A stretch of 64,000 nucleotides of DNA from CAYFVU01 sp964594775 (GTDB lineage Bacteria; Spirochaetota; Spirochaetia; DSM-16054; Sediminispirochaetaceae): assembly GCA_964594775.1 (NCBI GenBank), contig CAZQNO010000005.1, forward strand, positions 1 through 64,000. The letters are read 5' to 3'. The notes under the pieces were generated by a model. The model was not told the origin of the DNA. It did not search any database and saw nothing but the letters and a program-made list of their open reading frames with translations. Both the position numbers and the translations under genes were made by a program. Below, piece by piece: positions 33,176 through 41,609 of the stretch (its first letter is position 1; each line of letters begins with the position of its first letter).

Positions 33176-33959
33176 TACTCACCTGCTGCACGCATCGGGT
33201 ATAGTCATGCAGTTCGGTGGACTCAAGGCACTCAACGATATTGACGTCATGGTGAAAGAAAACGAGGTCCTTGGGGTAATTGGTCCGAACGGCTCAGGAA
33301 AGACTACTTTTTTCAATGTAATAACGGGCATTTATACGCCAACCGCAGGAACTATTCGGTTTGCGGGACAAAACCTCGCCGGCCTAAAGCCGCAGGAGAT
33401 CGCCCGTTTGGGCATCCTCAGAACATTTCAAAATTCACGATTGTGGAACGAGCTGAGCATACTCGACAATCTTCTCCTCGGAATGTGGCTCAAACCGAGA
33501 CCCGGCCTCTTCAGCGCCCTCTTTAAAAGAGAGGAATTGGAAAATGATTTTCTGGAAAAGATCGATAGAGCCGTTTCCCTGGCACGTATTTTCAATGAAG
33601 AATTGGCAAAAAATCCCTATCGGTTGATCAAGGAGCTGCCTCTTGTGGATCGGCGGCGTATCGAAATATGCAGAGCACTTCTGGCCGATCCCCACCTTCT
33701 CTTACTGGACGAACCGTCCGCCGGTATGGATCACGGCGAAACCCAAGAACTGATGGACGACATAAAGAAAATAAAAGAGAGCCGTGAACGTGTCGGTATC
33801 ATAATCATTGAACACGACATGAGTGTCATTTCCCGCATCGCCGAACGGGTTGTTGCCTTTAATTTCGGCAAGAAAATCGCGGAAGGAAGTTTTGACGAGG
33901 TAAAGATGAATACGGAAGTAAAAGAAGCGTACCTGGGGAAAGAATATGTCGGTGCTTAA
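33162..33959 (+). CDS. livG: Liv-type ABC transporter ATP-binding protein (LivG family)
   Basis: ATPase of 265 aa. Walker A is GPNGSGKTTFFN, preceded by a LivG-type QFGGLKALNDIDV strand. The Q-loop region has RTFQNSRLWNELSILDN, typical of LivG. The signature segment is degenerate (LPLVDRRRIEICRAL instead of LSGGQ-R), and Walker B is LLLLDEPSAGMD. The degraded signature is unusual for the family, where L-S-Y-G-x-Q-R-R is normal, and could lower ATP turnover at one site. The start is ATG 33162 with GGAGAG just upstream, chosen over the longer frame from 33126. Confidence 0.9.
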   Translation: MKTNDTHLLHASGIVMQFGGLKALNDIDVMVKENEVLGVIGPNGSGKTTFFNVITGIYTPTAGTIRFAGQNLAGLKPQEIARLGILRTFQNSRLWNELSILDNLLLGMWLKPRPGLFSALFKREELENDFLEKIDRAVSLARIFNEELAKNPYRLIKELPLVDRRRIEICRALLADPHLLLLDEPSAGMDHGETQELMDDIKKIKESRERVGIIIIEHDMSVISRIAERVVAFNFGKKIAEGSFDEVKMNTEVKEAYLGKEYVGA

Positions 33960-34656
33960 GGTCGAACATGTTTCAACGAGCTTCGGAAAGATCAAGATGC
34001 TTCAGGATGTCTCCTTCACCGTTGAGCAGGGTGAAGCGGTCTGTCTTCTCGGCTCCAACGGTTCGGGAAAAAGCACCACCATCCGCACCATTATCGGACT
34101 GATCTCCCCCGATGAGGGAAGCATCCATTTCAACGATACGAGAATTGATGGAAAAAAAACCAACGAGATAATCCGAGACGGTATTTCTATCGTTCCGGAG
34201 GGGCGAAGAATTTTTCCCCGTATGACGGTGCGGCAGAATCTCACCGTCGGCTTAGCCGAGGATTTCCCGGATGAACAGAAAAAGGAAGATATGGAACGGG
34301 TTTTTTCACTCTTCTCCGTACTAAACGAACGCATGCATCAAAATGCCGGAACGCTCTCGGGAGGAGAGCAGGCCATGCTCGCCATCGGAAGAGCCATGGT
34401 CCAGAGACCGAAACTCCTCATCTTAGATGAGCCGTCCTTCGGCCTTGCCCCGCTCTTGGTCGAACAGTTCTATGAGACCATCGATAATCTGCGGAAGGAG
34501 GGTTTAACGATCTTTCTTTCGGAACAGAACGCCGGCAAGGCGCTTTCCATTTCCGACCGCGGCTACGTTCTGCAGAAGGGCGCCATCATTGCCTCGGGCA
34601 GTACGGAGGAACTCCGTAATAACGACGTAGTAAAGAAAGCGTATCTCGGACAGTAG
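33946..34656 (+). CDS. livF: Liv-type ABC transporter ATP-binding protein (LivF family)
   Basis: ATPase of 236 aa with Walker A GSNGSGKSTTIR, LivF-like GISIVPEGRRIFPRMTVRQNL, signature LSGGEQAMLAIGRAM, Walker B LLILDEPSFGLAP and switch SEQNAGKAL. Here the signature is intact (LSGGE), in contrast to its LivG partner. It overlaps livG by 14 bases and is followed after 10 bp by the LarA-family gene, so transport and racemisation are co-expressed. Confidence 0.9.
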   Translation: MSVLKVEHVSTSFGKIKMLQDVSFTVEQGEAVCLLGSNGSGKSTTIRTIIGLISPDEGSIHFNDTRIDGKKTNEIIRDGISIVPEGRRIFPRMTVRQNLTVGLAEDFPDEQKKEDMERVFSLFSVLNERMHQNAGTLSGGEQAMLAIGRAMVQRPKLLILDEPSFGLAPLLVEQFYETIDNLRKEGLTIFLSEQNAGKALSISDRGYVLQKGAIIASGSTEELRNNDVVKKAYLGQ

Positions 34657-34666
34657 GGGGCCCGAT

Positions 34667-35974
34667 TTGTCCACCCAAAAGAGCAACAAGTATCGCCTCC
34701 CCTATGGGGACACTGCCATTGAACTTTCTATCCCGGAAGAATCCGGTATCCGTGTCGTGTTCGACGGTTCCCTTCCGACCATTAAGTCGGTCGAAAAACC
34801 GAGAGAATTGCTCTTCTCGCGGCTCGATTCACCAAGTGCCGGGCCTCCTCTCAGGAAACTCGTGAAACCCGGGTACTCCGTACTGATCTTGATAGAGGAC
34901 AATACCCGCAACTCCCCTCTCAGGCCGATCCTCGCGGGCCTCCTCGACTATCTCGAACAGTTCGGCGTCACTTTGAACCGCATAACTCTCATGGTCGCGA
35001 CGGGCACTCATCGAATGATGAGCAAAGGCGAATTGCGGGAAAAACTCGGAGATGAGATTCTTTCCCGGGTGGCCGTTAAGCAGCACGACTATAGAGATTC
35101 CTCCGCTTTGGTCGACCTCGGTACGGTTTCTGCCGGAGGACAGAGAATCCCCGTACGGGTAAACCGGGCAGTTATCGATGCCGATCTTGTCATCGGCACG
35201 GGAGACATCAAGCCCCACTGCGATGCCGGTTTTTCCGGCGGAGCGAAAATTCTAGAGCCCGGTGTCTGCGGCTATGCTACCACCGCAGCTACCCACATCG
35301 CCGCGGCCCTCCTCGATGAGATTCCTCTCGGGCTTGTCGATAATCCCTGCCGTCTCGGAATAGAGGAGGCGGCAAAAAAGGCGGGCTTGGATTTCATTGT
35401 CAACACTATCACCAATACGGAGAAGGAGATTATCGATATCGTCTCGGGAGACTTCGTCACAGCCCATAGGATTGGGAGCCGAATCGCCGCCGAGGCCTAC
35501 GGCACGAATATTCCCGAAGCTGCAGAGCTTGTAGTGGTAAGCTCCTTTCCCGCCGACATAGACTGGTGGCAGGCTCAAAAGGGCCTCATCGCCGCCTCTT
35601 TTGCCGTGCGAAACGGGGGGACGATCCTTCTCCTAAGCCCCGCTGCGGAGGGGCTTGAACACAACCATCCCCAACTCCGCGGGTGGCTGCCCCTCAAGTT
35701 CGAGGATGCCAAAAAGAGGGCCGCAGCCATATCCCCGGAGAACGCCGAAGAGGATCTCATCGCCGCCGATATCGCTATGGGAAACGCCAGGGCGCGTGAG
35801 AAGGCACGAATCCTCGTGTATACCGACGGCCTCGATGACGAAGATCTTGCCCTCCTGGGTTACCAACGAATTGCCTCCGTAGAGGAGGGTCTAGTACGAG
35901 GTCTGGAAAAGTCAAAGAAAAAAACCGTCGGACTAATCCCGAAAGGGGGAGAAGCTCTACCCATCATTCTTTAA
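34667..35974 (+). CDS. larA: LarA-family nickel-pincer racemase/epimerase
   Basis: 2-hydroxyacid racemase of 435 aa that should carry the nickel-pincer nucleotide (NPN) cofactor. The lactate racemase landmarks are present: DNTR at 78-81, GTHR with His115, PHCDAGFSGGAK with His184 and Lys194, and ATH with His210. The spacings His-10-Lys-16-His equal those of Lactiplantibacillus LarA (His174, Lys184, His200), where the Lys binds the cofactor covalently and the histidines ligate Ni or act as acid-base. Family members act on various 2-hydroxyacids, so lactate is only one option. The cofactor-making larB, larC and larE are not in the window. The start is TTG 34667 after GGGGG; no ATG is available. 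It is the last gene of the transporter operon. Confidence 0.82.
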   Translation: MSTQKSNKYRLPYGDTAIELSIPEESGIRVVFDGSLPTIKSVEKPRELLFSRLDSPSAGPPLRKLVKPGYSVLILIEDNTRNSPLRPILAGLLDYLEQFGVTLNRITLMVATGTHRMMSKGELREKLGDEILSRVAVKQHDYRDSSALVDLGTVSAGGQRIPVRVNRAVIDADLVIGTGDIKPHCDAGFSGGAKILEPGVCGYATTAATHIAAALLDEIPLGLVDNPCRLGIEEAAKKAGLDFIVNTITNTEKEIIDIVSGDFVTAHRIGSRIAAEAYGTNIPEAAELVVVSSFPADIDWWQAQKGLIAASFAVRNGGTILLLSPAAEGLEHNHPQLRGWLPLKFEDAKKRAAAISPENAEEDLIAADIAMGNARAREKARILVYTDGLDDEDLALLGYQRIASVEEGLVRGLEKSKKKTVGLIPKGGEALPIIL

Positions 35975-36027
35975 TTATGCTATTGTATAGTAAGTTTTCT
36001 ACATATTGAAAAGCAGGAGGTATAAAA

Positions 36028-36816
36028 TTGAAGAAAACAGGTACAGTATCGAGAGTGTTAGTTTTTCTCTTAGTCCTTACCCTTGCCGCCGGCAGCGTAT
36101 GGGCGGGTGGACAGAAGGAAGGATCAAAAGAGGGCGAAAATAAGGTCTACATTAACGGCATAGACCCGGACTTTCCCCCCTTCGGCTATATCGATGAGAA
36201 CGGAGATCCGGCAGGATTCGATGTTGAATCGGTCAACTGGATCGCCGATGAGATGGGATTCGAGGTGAAGCACCAGCCCACCGCGTGGGACGGCATCATC
36301 GAGGCTCTGCGGGCGGGTAAAATCGACTTCATCGCCTCCGGCATGTCCGTTCTTCCCGAGAGGGAAAAGGTCATCAGCTTCACCATTCCCTACTGGGAAA
36401 CGAAGCTTGCCGTCGCAGTCAAGGAAGACTCCGACCTGAGCTACGAGGAGACCATCAACGGCGAGCACACCATCGGCGTGCAGAGGGGAACGACCGCGGC
36501 AATGTGGATCGAAGACAACTTGGTAGCGCCGGGGAAGATAGACGAAGACAAGGTCGTCAACTACGACAGCTTCTCTCTCGCCCTCAAGGATCTCATCAAC
36601 GGCAGAATCGACTCCGCGATGCAGGACGACACCATGGTCATCGATGCGATGAAGCAGCGGCCGATCAAGATCGCCGGCACCCACAAGTCCGGCATGACCT
36701 ACGGTTACGGGGTACGGCAGGAAGACGACGAGCTGAGAGAGATGCTCAACGAGGGCATCCGGAGGCTGATAGACTCTCCGAGATGGGAAGAACTCAAGGA
36801 AAACTACGATATGTAA
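36028..36816 (+). CDS. Polar amino acid-type ABC transporter binding protein
   Basis: Family-3 periplasmic binding protein of 262 aa. The signal peptide ends in VWAGGQKEG. The mature domain begins YINGIDPDFPPFGYIDENGDPAGFDVE (given in parts: PPFGY, GFDVE are the family signature), then DGIIEALRAGKIDFIASGMS, REKVISFTIPYW and GVQRGTTAAMWI. The conserved Asp/Arg that hold the amino-acid headgroup fit GIDPD and FTIPYW-adjacent residues. It lies alone on the plus strand, but the matching permeases and ATPase are at 40165-42298 on the opposite strand; it is likely their partner. The start is TTG 36028 with AGGAGG 7 bases upstream. Terminator follows. Confidence 0.88.
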   Translation: MKKTGTVSRVLVFLLVLTLAAGSVWAGGQKEGSKEGENKVYINGIDPDFPPFGYIDENGDPAGFDVESVNWIADEMGFEVKHQPTAWDGIIEALRAGKIDFIASGMSVLPEREKVISFTIPYWETKLAVAVKEDSDLSYEETINGEHTIGVQRGTTAAMWIEDNLVAPGKIDEDKVVNYDSFSLALKDLINGRIDSAMQDDTMVIDAMKQRPIKIAGTHKSGMTYGYGVRQEDDELREMLNEGIRRLIDSPRWEELKENYDM

Positions 36817-36836
36817 GAGTTTCTGCACCACAGAAA

Positions 36837-36870
36837 GGGCCGGTTCCCCCGTGGGAGCCGGCCCTTTTTT
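36837..36870 (+). terminator. Bidirectional intrinsic terminator
   Basis: GGGCCGGTTCCCCC pairs with GGGAGCCGGCCC around a short loop and is followed by TTTTTT. On the minus strand the stem is followed by TTTCTGT, so it may also end the glcD message. Confidence 0.85.
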
Positions 36871-36904
36871 CATCCCGAGGTCTTTTGCCTCGATAATTAA
36901 GCAG

Positions 36905-38314
36905 CTAATCCGTCGAAGCTACCGACTTACCCGGATTAAGAATATTGTTCGGGTCGAAGGCCTTCTTAATCGCCCACATGATAGACAGCTCCCGCTGCGA
37001 GTACATCAAAGGCAGAAGATCTAGACGCAGGCTGCCGATCCCGTGCTCACCGCTTATGGTTCCCCCCATATCGACCCCGATTCGGTAGGCCTCTTCCTTC
37101 AGCTCCTTGTAGTACGGGGGAATTTTTCCCTCCTCTTTCATGATGAGCAAATGGAGGTTTCCGTCCCCCGCGTGGGCGCTGACAGGAATACTTGCCTTGT
37201 ACTTTTTCTCCAGCCGTTCCACCTCTTCGATGAAGTCTGCCAGCCGGCTTCTCGGGACGGTTATGTCCGGGCTGTCTACGATCTCCTCTTGCACCGCCGG
37301 GAGGTAGTGGCTGCGGATCTCCAGTAGTTCGCGCTGTTCGGCGGCGGTCTGCGCTATTAGGATATCTAATGCATTGAAACGGGAGGAGACCTCGTCTATC
37401 ACCTCTCCTGCTCTGAAGATATCATCTTCAGTCTCCTCGGAGAGGATGATCATTATATAGTAGCTGCCCAGCTTCGCAGGCCAACTGCGGCCGAGATCCT
37501 CCGCCGCCTTTACTATCTGATCGCGGCCGAAAAATTCCACTGCCAGGGGCTGCACTCCCCTCTTCAGAAGCTCAGGCACCGAAGCGAGGGCATCGCGGCG
37601 TCCTTCGAAGGAGACGATGAGGGTGGCGCTTTCCTTCGGTTCGGGATAGAGCTTGAGCATCACCTTGCTAATTACCCCGAGCGTCCCCTCGCTGCCGATC
37701 ATCAGCTGCAGAAGGTCGTAGCCTGCATTGTTTTTGATCAGCTTTCCCTCTTTGCCGCCGAGCATTACGATCTCGCCTGTGGGGAGAACCACCTCCATGC
37801 CTCGTACCTGGTTTCGCATCACTCCGTGGCGGACCGCTCGCACCCCTCCGGCATTCATTGCAACCATGCCTCCCACGTGGGCCCCCTCATCCCCCGGATG
37901 CAGGGGGAAAAAGAGGGTTTCGTGTTTCTGCAGTTTTTCCAAAAGCTCGGCGAGGCTCACCGCCGCCTCACAGCTGATTATCATGTTCTCTTCGTCGATT
38001 TCGAGGATGGAATTCATCCTCTCCAGCGAGAGAAGAATCGAGGCTTTTGCGGGAATCGAATTGGCCGAGAGAGCAGTACCGGCCCCCCTTGGAATAACGG
38101 GGATTTTTCTTTCGTTTGCCAGTAAGAGAATCTTCGCAATTTCCTGAGCATCTTTCGGTTTCGCCACCACCCCCCCCCCGACCGGCTGCGGAGCGATCAT
38201 TCGGTAGGAATCTCCCGTACTGTCGATGCTGTAGCTTCCTACCCGCTCTTCGTTCGTATCCAGGTAATCCTCTCCGACAATGTCGACAAGCGCCTTTATT
38301 ACCTCATCTTCCAT
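36905..38314 (-). CDS. GlcD-type FAD-linked 2-hydroxyacid dehydrogenase
   Basis: Flavoprotein of 469 aa that oxidises a D-2-hydroxyacid (lactate, glycolate or aryl-lactate) to the 2-oxoacid. The PCMH FAD domain is visible (PVIPRGAGTALSANSIP, FPLHPGDEGAHVGGMVAMNAGG in parts, GSEGTLGVISKV), as are the C-terminal VSAHAGDGNLHLLI and EHGIGSLR metal/substrate motifs with FDPNNILNPGK. Adjacent etfA and etfB on the same message make it the likely dehydrogenase subunit of an Etf-linked complex, as in the LctBCD lactate dehydrogenase of acetogens. GGAGAG precedes the ATG. Substrate is not proven. Confidence 0.88.
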   Translation of the reverse strand: MEDEVIKALVDIVGEDYLDTNEERVGSYSIDSTGDSYRMIAPQPVGGGVVAKPKDAQEIAKILLLANERKIPVIPRGAGTALSANSIPAKASILLSLERMNSILEIDEENMIISCEAAVSLAELLEKLQKHETLFFPLHPGDEGAHVGGMVAMNAGGVRAVRHGVMRNQVRGMEVVLPTGEIVMLGGKEGKLIKNNAGYDLLQLMIGSEGTLGVISKVMLKLYPEPKESATLIVSFEGRRDALASVPELLKRGVQPLAVEFFGRDQIVKAAEDLGRSWPAKLGSYYIMIILSEETEDDIFRAGEVIDEVSSRFNALDILIAQTAAEQRELLEIRSHYLPAVQEEIVDSPDITVPRSRLADFIEEVERLEKKYKASIPVSAHAGDGNLHLLIMKEEGKIPPYYKELKEEAYRIGVDMGGTISGEHGIGSLRLDLLPLMYSQRELSIMWAIKKAFDPNNILNPGKSVASTD

Positions 38315-38362
38315 TCTCCGCTCTCCTTTTTCCTCTTACCGCACACGAGTATTCAATTTTAT

Positions 38363-39337
38363 TCAAAGGGTATCGGCAAGCCGAGGGAGCACCTCGTAAA
38401 GATCTCCAACGATTCCGTAATCGGCTATTCGAAATATCGGGGCCGACGGATCGGTGTTTATCGCGATAACGATCCCGGACTCCTTCATTCCGGCGAGGTG
38501 CTGCGGTGATCCGGAAATCCCGCAGGCGATATAGAACTTCGGTTTTACCCGCTTGCCGCTGTAGCCCACCTGGTGCTCTTTGGAAATATATCCCTGATCG
38601 ACCACGCTTCGGGAAGCACCGACGACACCACCGAGCTTCTCAGCCACCTCTTCTATCATTCGAAAACCCTCCGGATTCTTCAGTCCGTTCCCTCCCGCTA
38701 CAACGACTTCGGCCTCTTCAATATTCACCTCGTTTTCCGCTGCTTTTTCGAGAATCTCGATGAGCCCTTCGCTGCCGGTGACAAGTGCCGGCCTTTTCTC
38801 GATTTCCCCCTTCCGCTTAGAATCCCTCTCCGCCTCCGGAAACTCCTTGTAACGTATTGTCGCCATCTGAGGGAGGGTTCGCGTCTTGATCTGTGCGAGA
38901 ATATTCTCGCTGAAAGCGGGACGAATCTGCAGGAGCCGCTGCTCCTCGTCTATCTCTAAGCCGGTGCAATCTGCGGTGAGGCCGGTATGGAGCGCGGCGG
39001 ATATCCTTGGTGCAATCGATCTTCCGAAGGGGGTGGCGCCCATGAGCACGATTTCCGGCTGCGCATCGCGGATCATTGCTATGAGGTTCTCCTTGTAGAG
39101 AAACTCGTTCGGTCCGGCAAATGCTTCATCTGCGAGGTAATACACTCTGTCTGCACCTCGATAGATCAGCTCCTGCGCCTTTATTCCTTCGGGGCCGAGG
39201 AGAATCGCCGTTACCCTTGCAGCAATTTCCCCGGAGAGTTCACGCGCTTTCCCCAGCAGCTCATAACTTACCCGATGGATCTCCCCCTCCTGCTGTTCGG
39301 CAAAGACGGCTATGCTTCGCTCGTTAATTTTTCCCAT
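38363..39337 (-). CDS. etfA: Electron transfer flavoprotein alpha subunit
   Basis: 324 residues. The N-terminal domain is rossmann-like (SIAVFAEQQEGEIHRVSYEL) and the C-terminal FAD domain carries GASRSVVDQGY, GYSGKRVKPKFYIACGISG, HLAGMKESGIVIAINTDPSAPIF in parts and ADYGIVGDLYEVLP, all standard EtfA motifs. It has no N-terminal ferredoxin domain, unlike LctC of Acetobacterium. ATG 39337 is chosen because GGAG lies 9 bases upstream; an earlier ATG at 39364 has no site. It overlaps etfB by 14 bases and is followed 48 bp later by the GlcD gene. Confidence 0.92.
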   Translation of the reverse strand: MGKINERSIAVFAEQQEGEIHRVSYELLGKARELSGEIAARVTAILLGPEGIKAQELIYRGADRVYYLADEAFAGPNEFLYKENLIAMIRDAQPEIVLMGATPFGRSIAPRISAALHTGLTADCTGLEIDEEQRLLQIRPAFSENILAQIKTRTLPQMATIRYKEFPEAERDSKRKGEIEKRPALVTGSEGLIEILEKAAENEVNIEEAEVVVAGGNGLKNPEGFRMIEEVAEKLGGVVGASRSVVDQGYISKEHQVGYSGKRVKPKFYIACGISGSPQHLAGMKESGIVIAINTDPSAPIFRIADYGIVGDLYEVLPRLADTL

Positions 39338-40157
39338 GCCTATGTGCTCCACGCCCCGCGCCATCTATAACGCGTTCCCTTTTTAAGATATCTCGTATCC
39401 GTTCCATTGCCGCATCAAGATCTTCCCGAAATATGATTCCCTTTCGTTCGACTTCCGGAGGTATTACGATCCGCCTCACCTGTGTCGGCGATCCCTTTAT
39501 GCCTATCTTGTCGAGTTCCAGGGGAGGCGCGAGATCTTCGGCCGACCATACGGTAATTTCCGCTTTTCGAGCCGCCATTTTGCCTTTGAAGCTGGGAAGC
39601 CGCGGATTATTGATATCCTTCGTCACGGTTATGAGACAAGGATAATAGAGTCTCCGCCGGTAAGTCCCCCGCCAAACAGCACCACAAACGGTAAGGGATT
39701 TTTCGTCGGTGCTTTCTGCTTCACTTACATAGGCTACATGAGGGATACCGAGGAATTCGGCCGTCTGAGCACCGACCTGCGCGGTGTCGCCATCCACGCT
39801 CATCTCTCCGGCGACGACAAGATCATACCCGTTGAGCTTCTCGATCGCCGCCGACAAGGTACGGGAAGTCGCGTAGGTATCCGACCCGCCGAATCGCCGG
39901 TCGGTAATGAGTATTCCCTCGTCGGCCCCTCGAGCGAGGGCCTCCCGCAGCACATCCTCTGCCCGCGGCGGCCCCATGCTTAGGGCGGTAACCGTTCCCC
40001 CACACTCTTCCTTTATGCGAAGCGCCGTCTCGAGGGCGTTGAGGTCGAAGGGGTTTATCTCCGCCTCCGCCGATTGCCGGTCGATTACCCCGCGTTCGGC
40101 ATCGAAGCGGACCTTCTCCATCTGAGGGACCTGTTTTATCAAGACCACTATATTCAT
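39324..40157 (-). CDS. etfB: Electron transfer flavoprotein beta subunit, bifurcating type
   Basis: 277 residues. NIVVLIKQVPQ at the N-terminus and NPFDLNALETALRIKE are EtfB features. Residues 122-129 read DGDTAQVG, the nucleotide-loop variant known from bifurcating Etfs (binding FAD), where canonical mitochondrial-type EtfB has D-D-x-x-Q-T-G binding AMP. This predicts an Etf that couples NAD, ferredoxin and the GlcD partner. It starts 7 bp after the ABC permease gene, so the transporter and dehydrogenase share a message. Confidence 0.9.
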   Translation of the reverse strand: MNIVVLIKQVPQMEKVRFDAERGVIDRQSAEAEINPFDLNALETALRIKEECGGTVTALSMGPPRAEDVLREALARGADEGILITDRRFGGSDTYATSRTLSAAIEKLNGYDLVVAGEMSVDGDTAQVGAQTAEFLGIPHVAYVSEAESTDEKSLTVCGAVWRGTYRRRLYYPCLITVTKDINNPRLPSFKGKMAARKAEITVWSAEDLAPPLELDKIGIKGSPTQVRRIVIPPEVERKGIIFREDLDAAMERIRDILKRERVIDGAGRGAHRHGKN

Positions 40158-40164
40158 CAGAGTT

Positions 40165-40839
40165 TCACCGTCTTCCCTGTTCGACCCCGGGAATTCTCAG
40201 ACGTTTTTCAAGAAACCTTTGTATCTGCGTCACGATACTTACCAGAACAAGATAGAAGAGCGCCACCACGATAAATACATAGGTGTAATTGAAGTAGCGC
40301 CCGGCGATAAGCTTTCCTGCCCCGGTGAGTTCGATAACCGTCACCATAAAGGCAAGGGAGGAATACTTAACCAGATAGGTAAACTCGTTGGAAATCCCCG
40401 GCAAAGCCCGCCTCAATGCCTGCGGAAGAATAACGAAGATCACCGCCTTTGCTCTTCCCATACCCAGGGAGAGAGCCGCCCTCATCTGTCCGCTTTTTAT
40501 CGACTGAATCGCCCCGCGGATATATTCGGAATGATAGGCGCCGCCGGTCAGGGAGAAACCGGTAACCGCCGCAACCATCGGCGAAAGATAGATTCCAAAG
40601 GTGGGCAGGCCGAAGTAGAGGAGAAAGAGCAGCACCAGCAGAGGCGTCCCCCGGAAGAAGACCACATAGGAAAGGCAAAGGGTCGATACCGTTTTGTTGC
40701 CGTACACCCTGCCCACTGCAATGAGAATCCCGAGCATGAGCTGGGGTATAATCGACAGGAGGATCAACTCGACGGTTACCAGAGAACCCTCGAAGAGCTT
40801 TGGCAGGAGGGTTTTAAATAAAAACTCTTGGCTTTCCAT
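40165..40839 (-). CDS. Polar amino acid-type ABC transporter permease
   Basis: Permease of the HisM/GlnP family, 224 aa, five hydrophobic segments. SLVTVELILLSIIPQLMLGI begins the family core, FFRGTPLLVLLFLLYFGLP follows, and GGAYHSEYIRGAIQSIKSGQ with ALSLGMGRAKAVIFVILPQALRRALPG in parts gives the EAA coupling loop. One of two paralogous permeases flanking the ATPase, forming a heterodimer channel. It shares a base with the ATPase stop (TGATG). Confidence 0.9.
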   Translation of the reverse strand: MESQEFLFKTLLPKLFEGSLVTVELILLSIIPQLMLGILIAVGRVYGNKTVSTLCLSYVVFFRGTPLLVLLFLLYFGLPTFGIYLSPMVAAVTGFSLTGGAYHSEYIRGAIQSIKSGQMRAALSLGMGRAKAVIFVILPQALRRALPGISNEFTYLVKYSSLAFMVTVIELTGAGKLIAGRYFNYTYVFIVVALFYLVLVSIVTQIQRFLEKRLRIPGVEQGRR

Positions 40840-41609
40840 CAGATATCCTCTTCGCTTCCATAGAGCTCGGTAATCTTGTGCATGAATTGCTTCGTTCTTT
40901 CGAGCTTCGAATTATAGAAGAGTTGATTCGGCGGACCTTGCTCTAGGATTTTACCGTTCTCCATAAAAATTATCTCGTTGGCCACCGAACGGGCAAATCC
41001 CATCTCGTGAGTCACCACAACCATCGTCATACCGATGAGGGCAAGATACTTCATAACCTCCAAGACTTCCCCTATGAGTTCCGGATCTAAAGCCGAAGTC
41101 GGTTCGTCGAAGAGTATGAGCTTCGGACTCATGGCAAGAGTGCGGGCTATGGAGACCCGTTGCTGCTGCCCTCCCGACAGCTGTGCCGGATACATATCCG
41201 CCTTTTCTTCGAGCCCGACCCGTTTGAGCTCCAAGATTCCCAATTCCCGTGCCTTTTCTCTGTCCATGCCCTTTACCCGCATCGGGGCGAGCATGACGTT
41301 GCCGAGGGCGGTCAAATGATCGAATAGGTTAAAATCCTGAAACACAAAACCTATCTGCCGGCGATAGTAGTTGATGTTCTTCTTCGACCCATGTACCTCT
41401 TCACCGCTCAGGTAAATTTGGCCGGCATCCGGTTCATCCAGATGATTGATGCAGCGCAGGAGGGTGCTTTTTCCCGTTCCCGAAGGTCCTATGATGACCT
41501 TAGTTTCTCCCAGCTTTATGTCGAAGCTCACCCCGTCTAGAACCTTGTTCTCGCCATAGCTCTTTTCTATACCTATTACCTGAAGTACGGTCTCTTTTTC
41601 TTCTGCCAT
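40839..41609 (-). CDS. Polar amino acid-type ABC transporter ATP-binding protein
   Basis: GlnQ/HisP-type ATPase of 256 aa: Walker A GPSGTGKSTLLR, Q-loop GFVFQDFNLFDHLTALGNV, signature LSGGQQQRVSIARTLA, Walker B LILFDEPTSALDPE, switch THEMGFARSVAN. All catalytic motifs are intact. ATG 41609 overlaps the upstream permease stop (TGATG). It energises the two permeases of the same operon, with the binding protein probably supplied from 36028. Confidence 0.93.
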   Translation of the reverse strand: MAEEKETVLQVIGIEKSYGENKVLDGVSFDIKLGETKVIIGPSGTGKSTLLRCINHLDEPDAGQIYLSGEEVHGSKKNINYYRRQIGFVFQDFNLFDHLTALGNVMLAPMRVKGMDREKARELGILELKRVGLEEKADMYPAQLSGGQQQRVSIARTLAMSPKLILFDEPTSALDPELIGEVLEVMKYLALIGMTMVVVTHEMGFARSVANEIIFMENGKILEQGPPNQLFYNSKLERTKQFMHKITELYGSEEDI

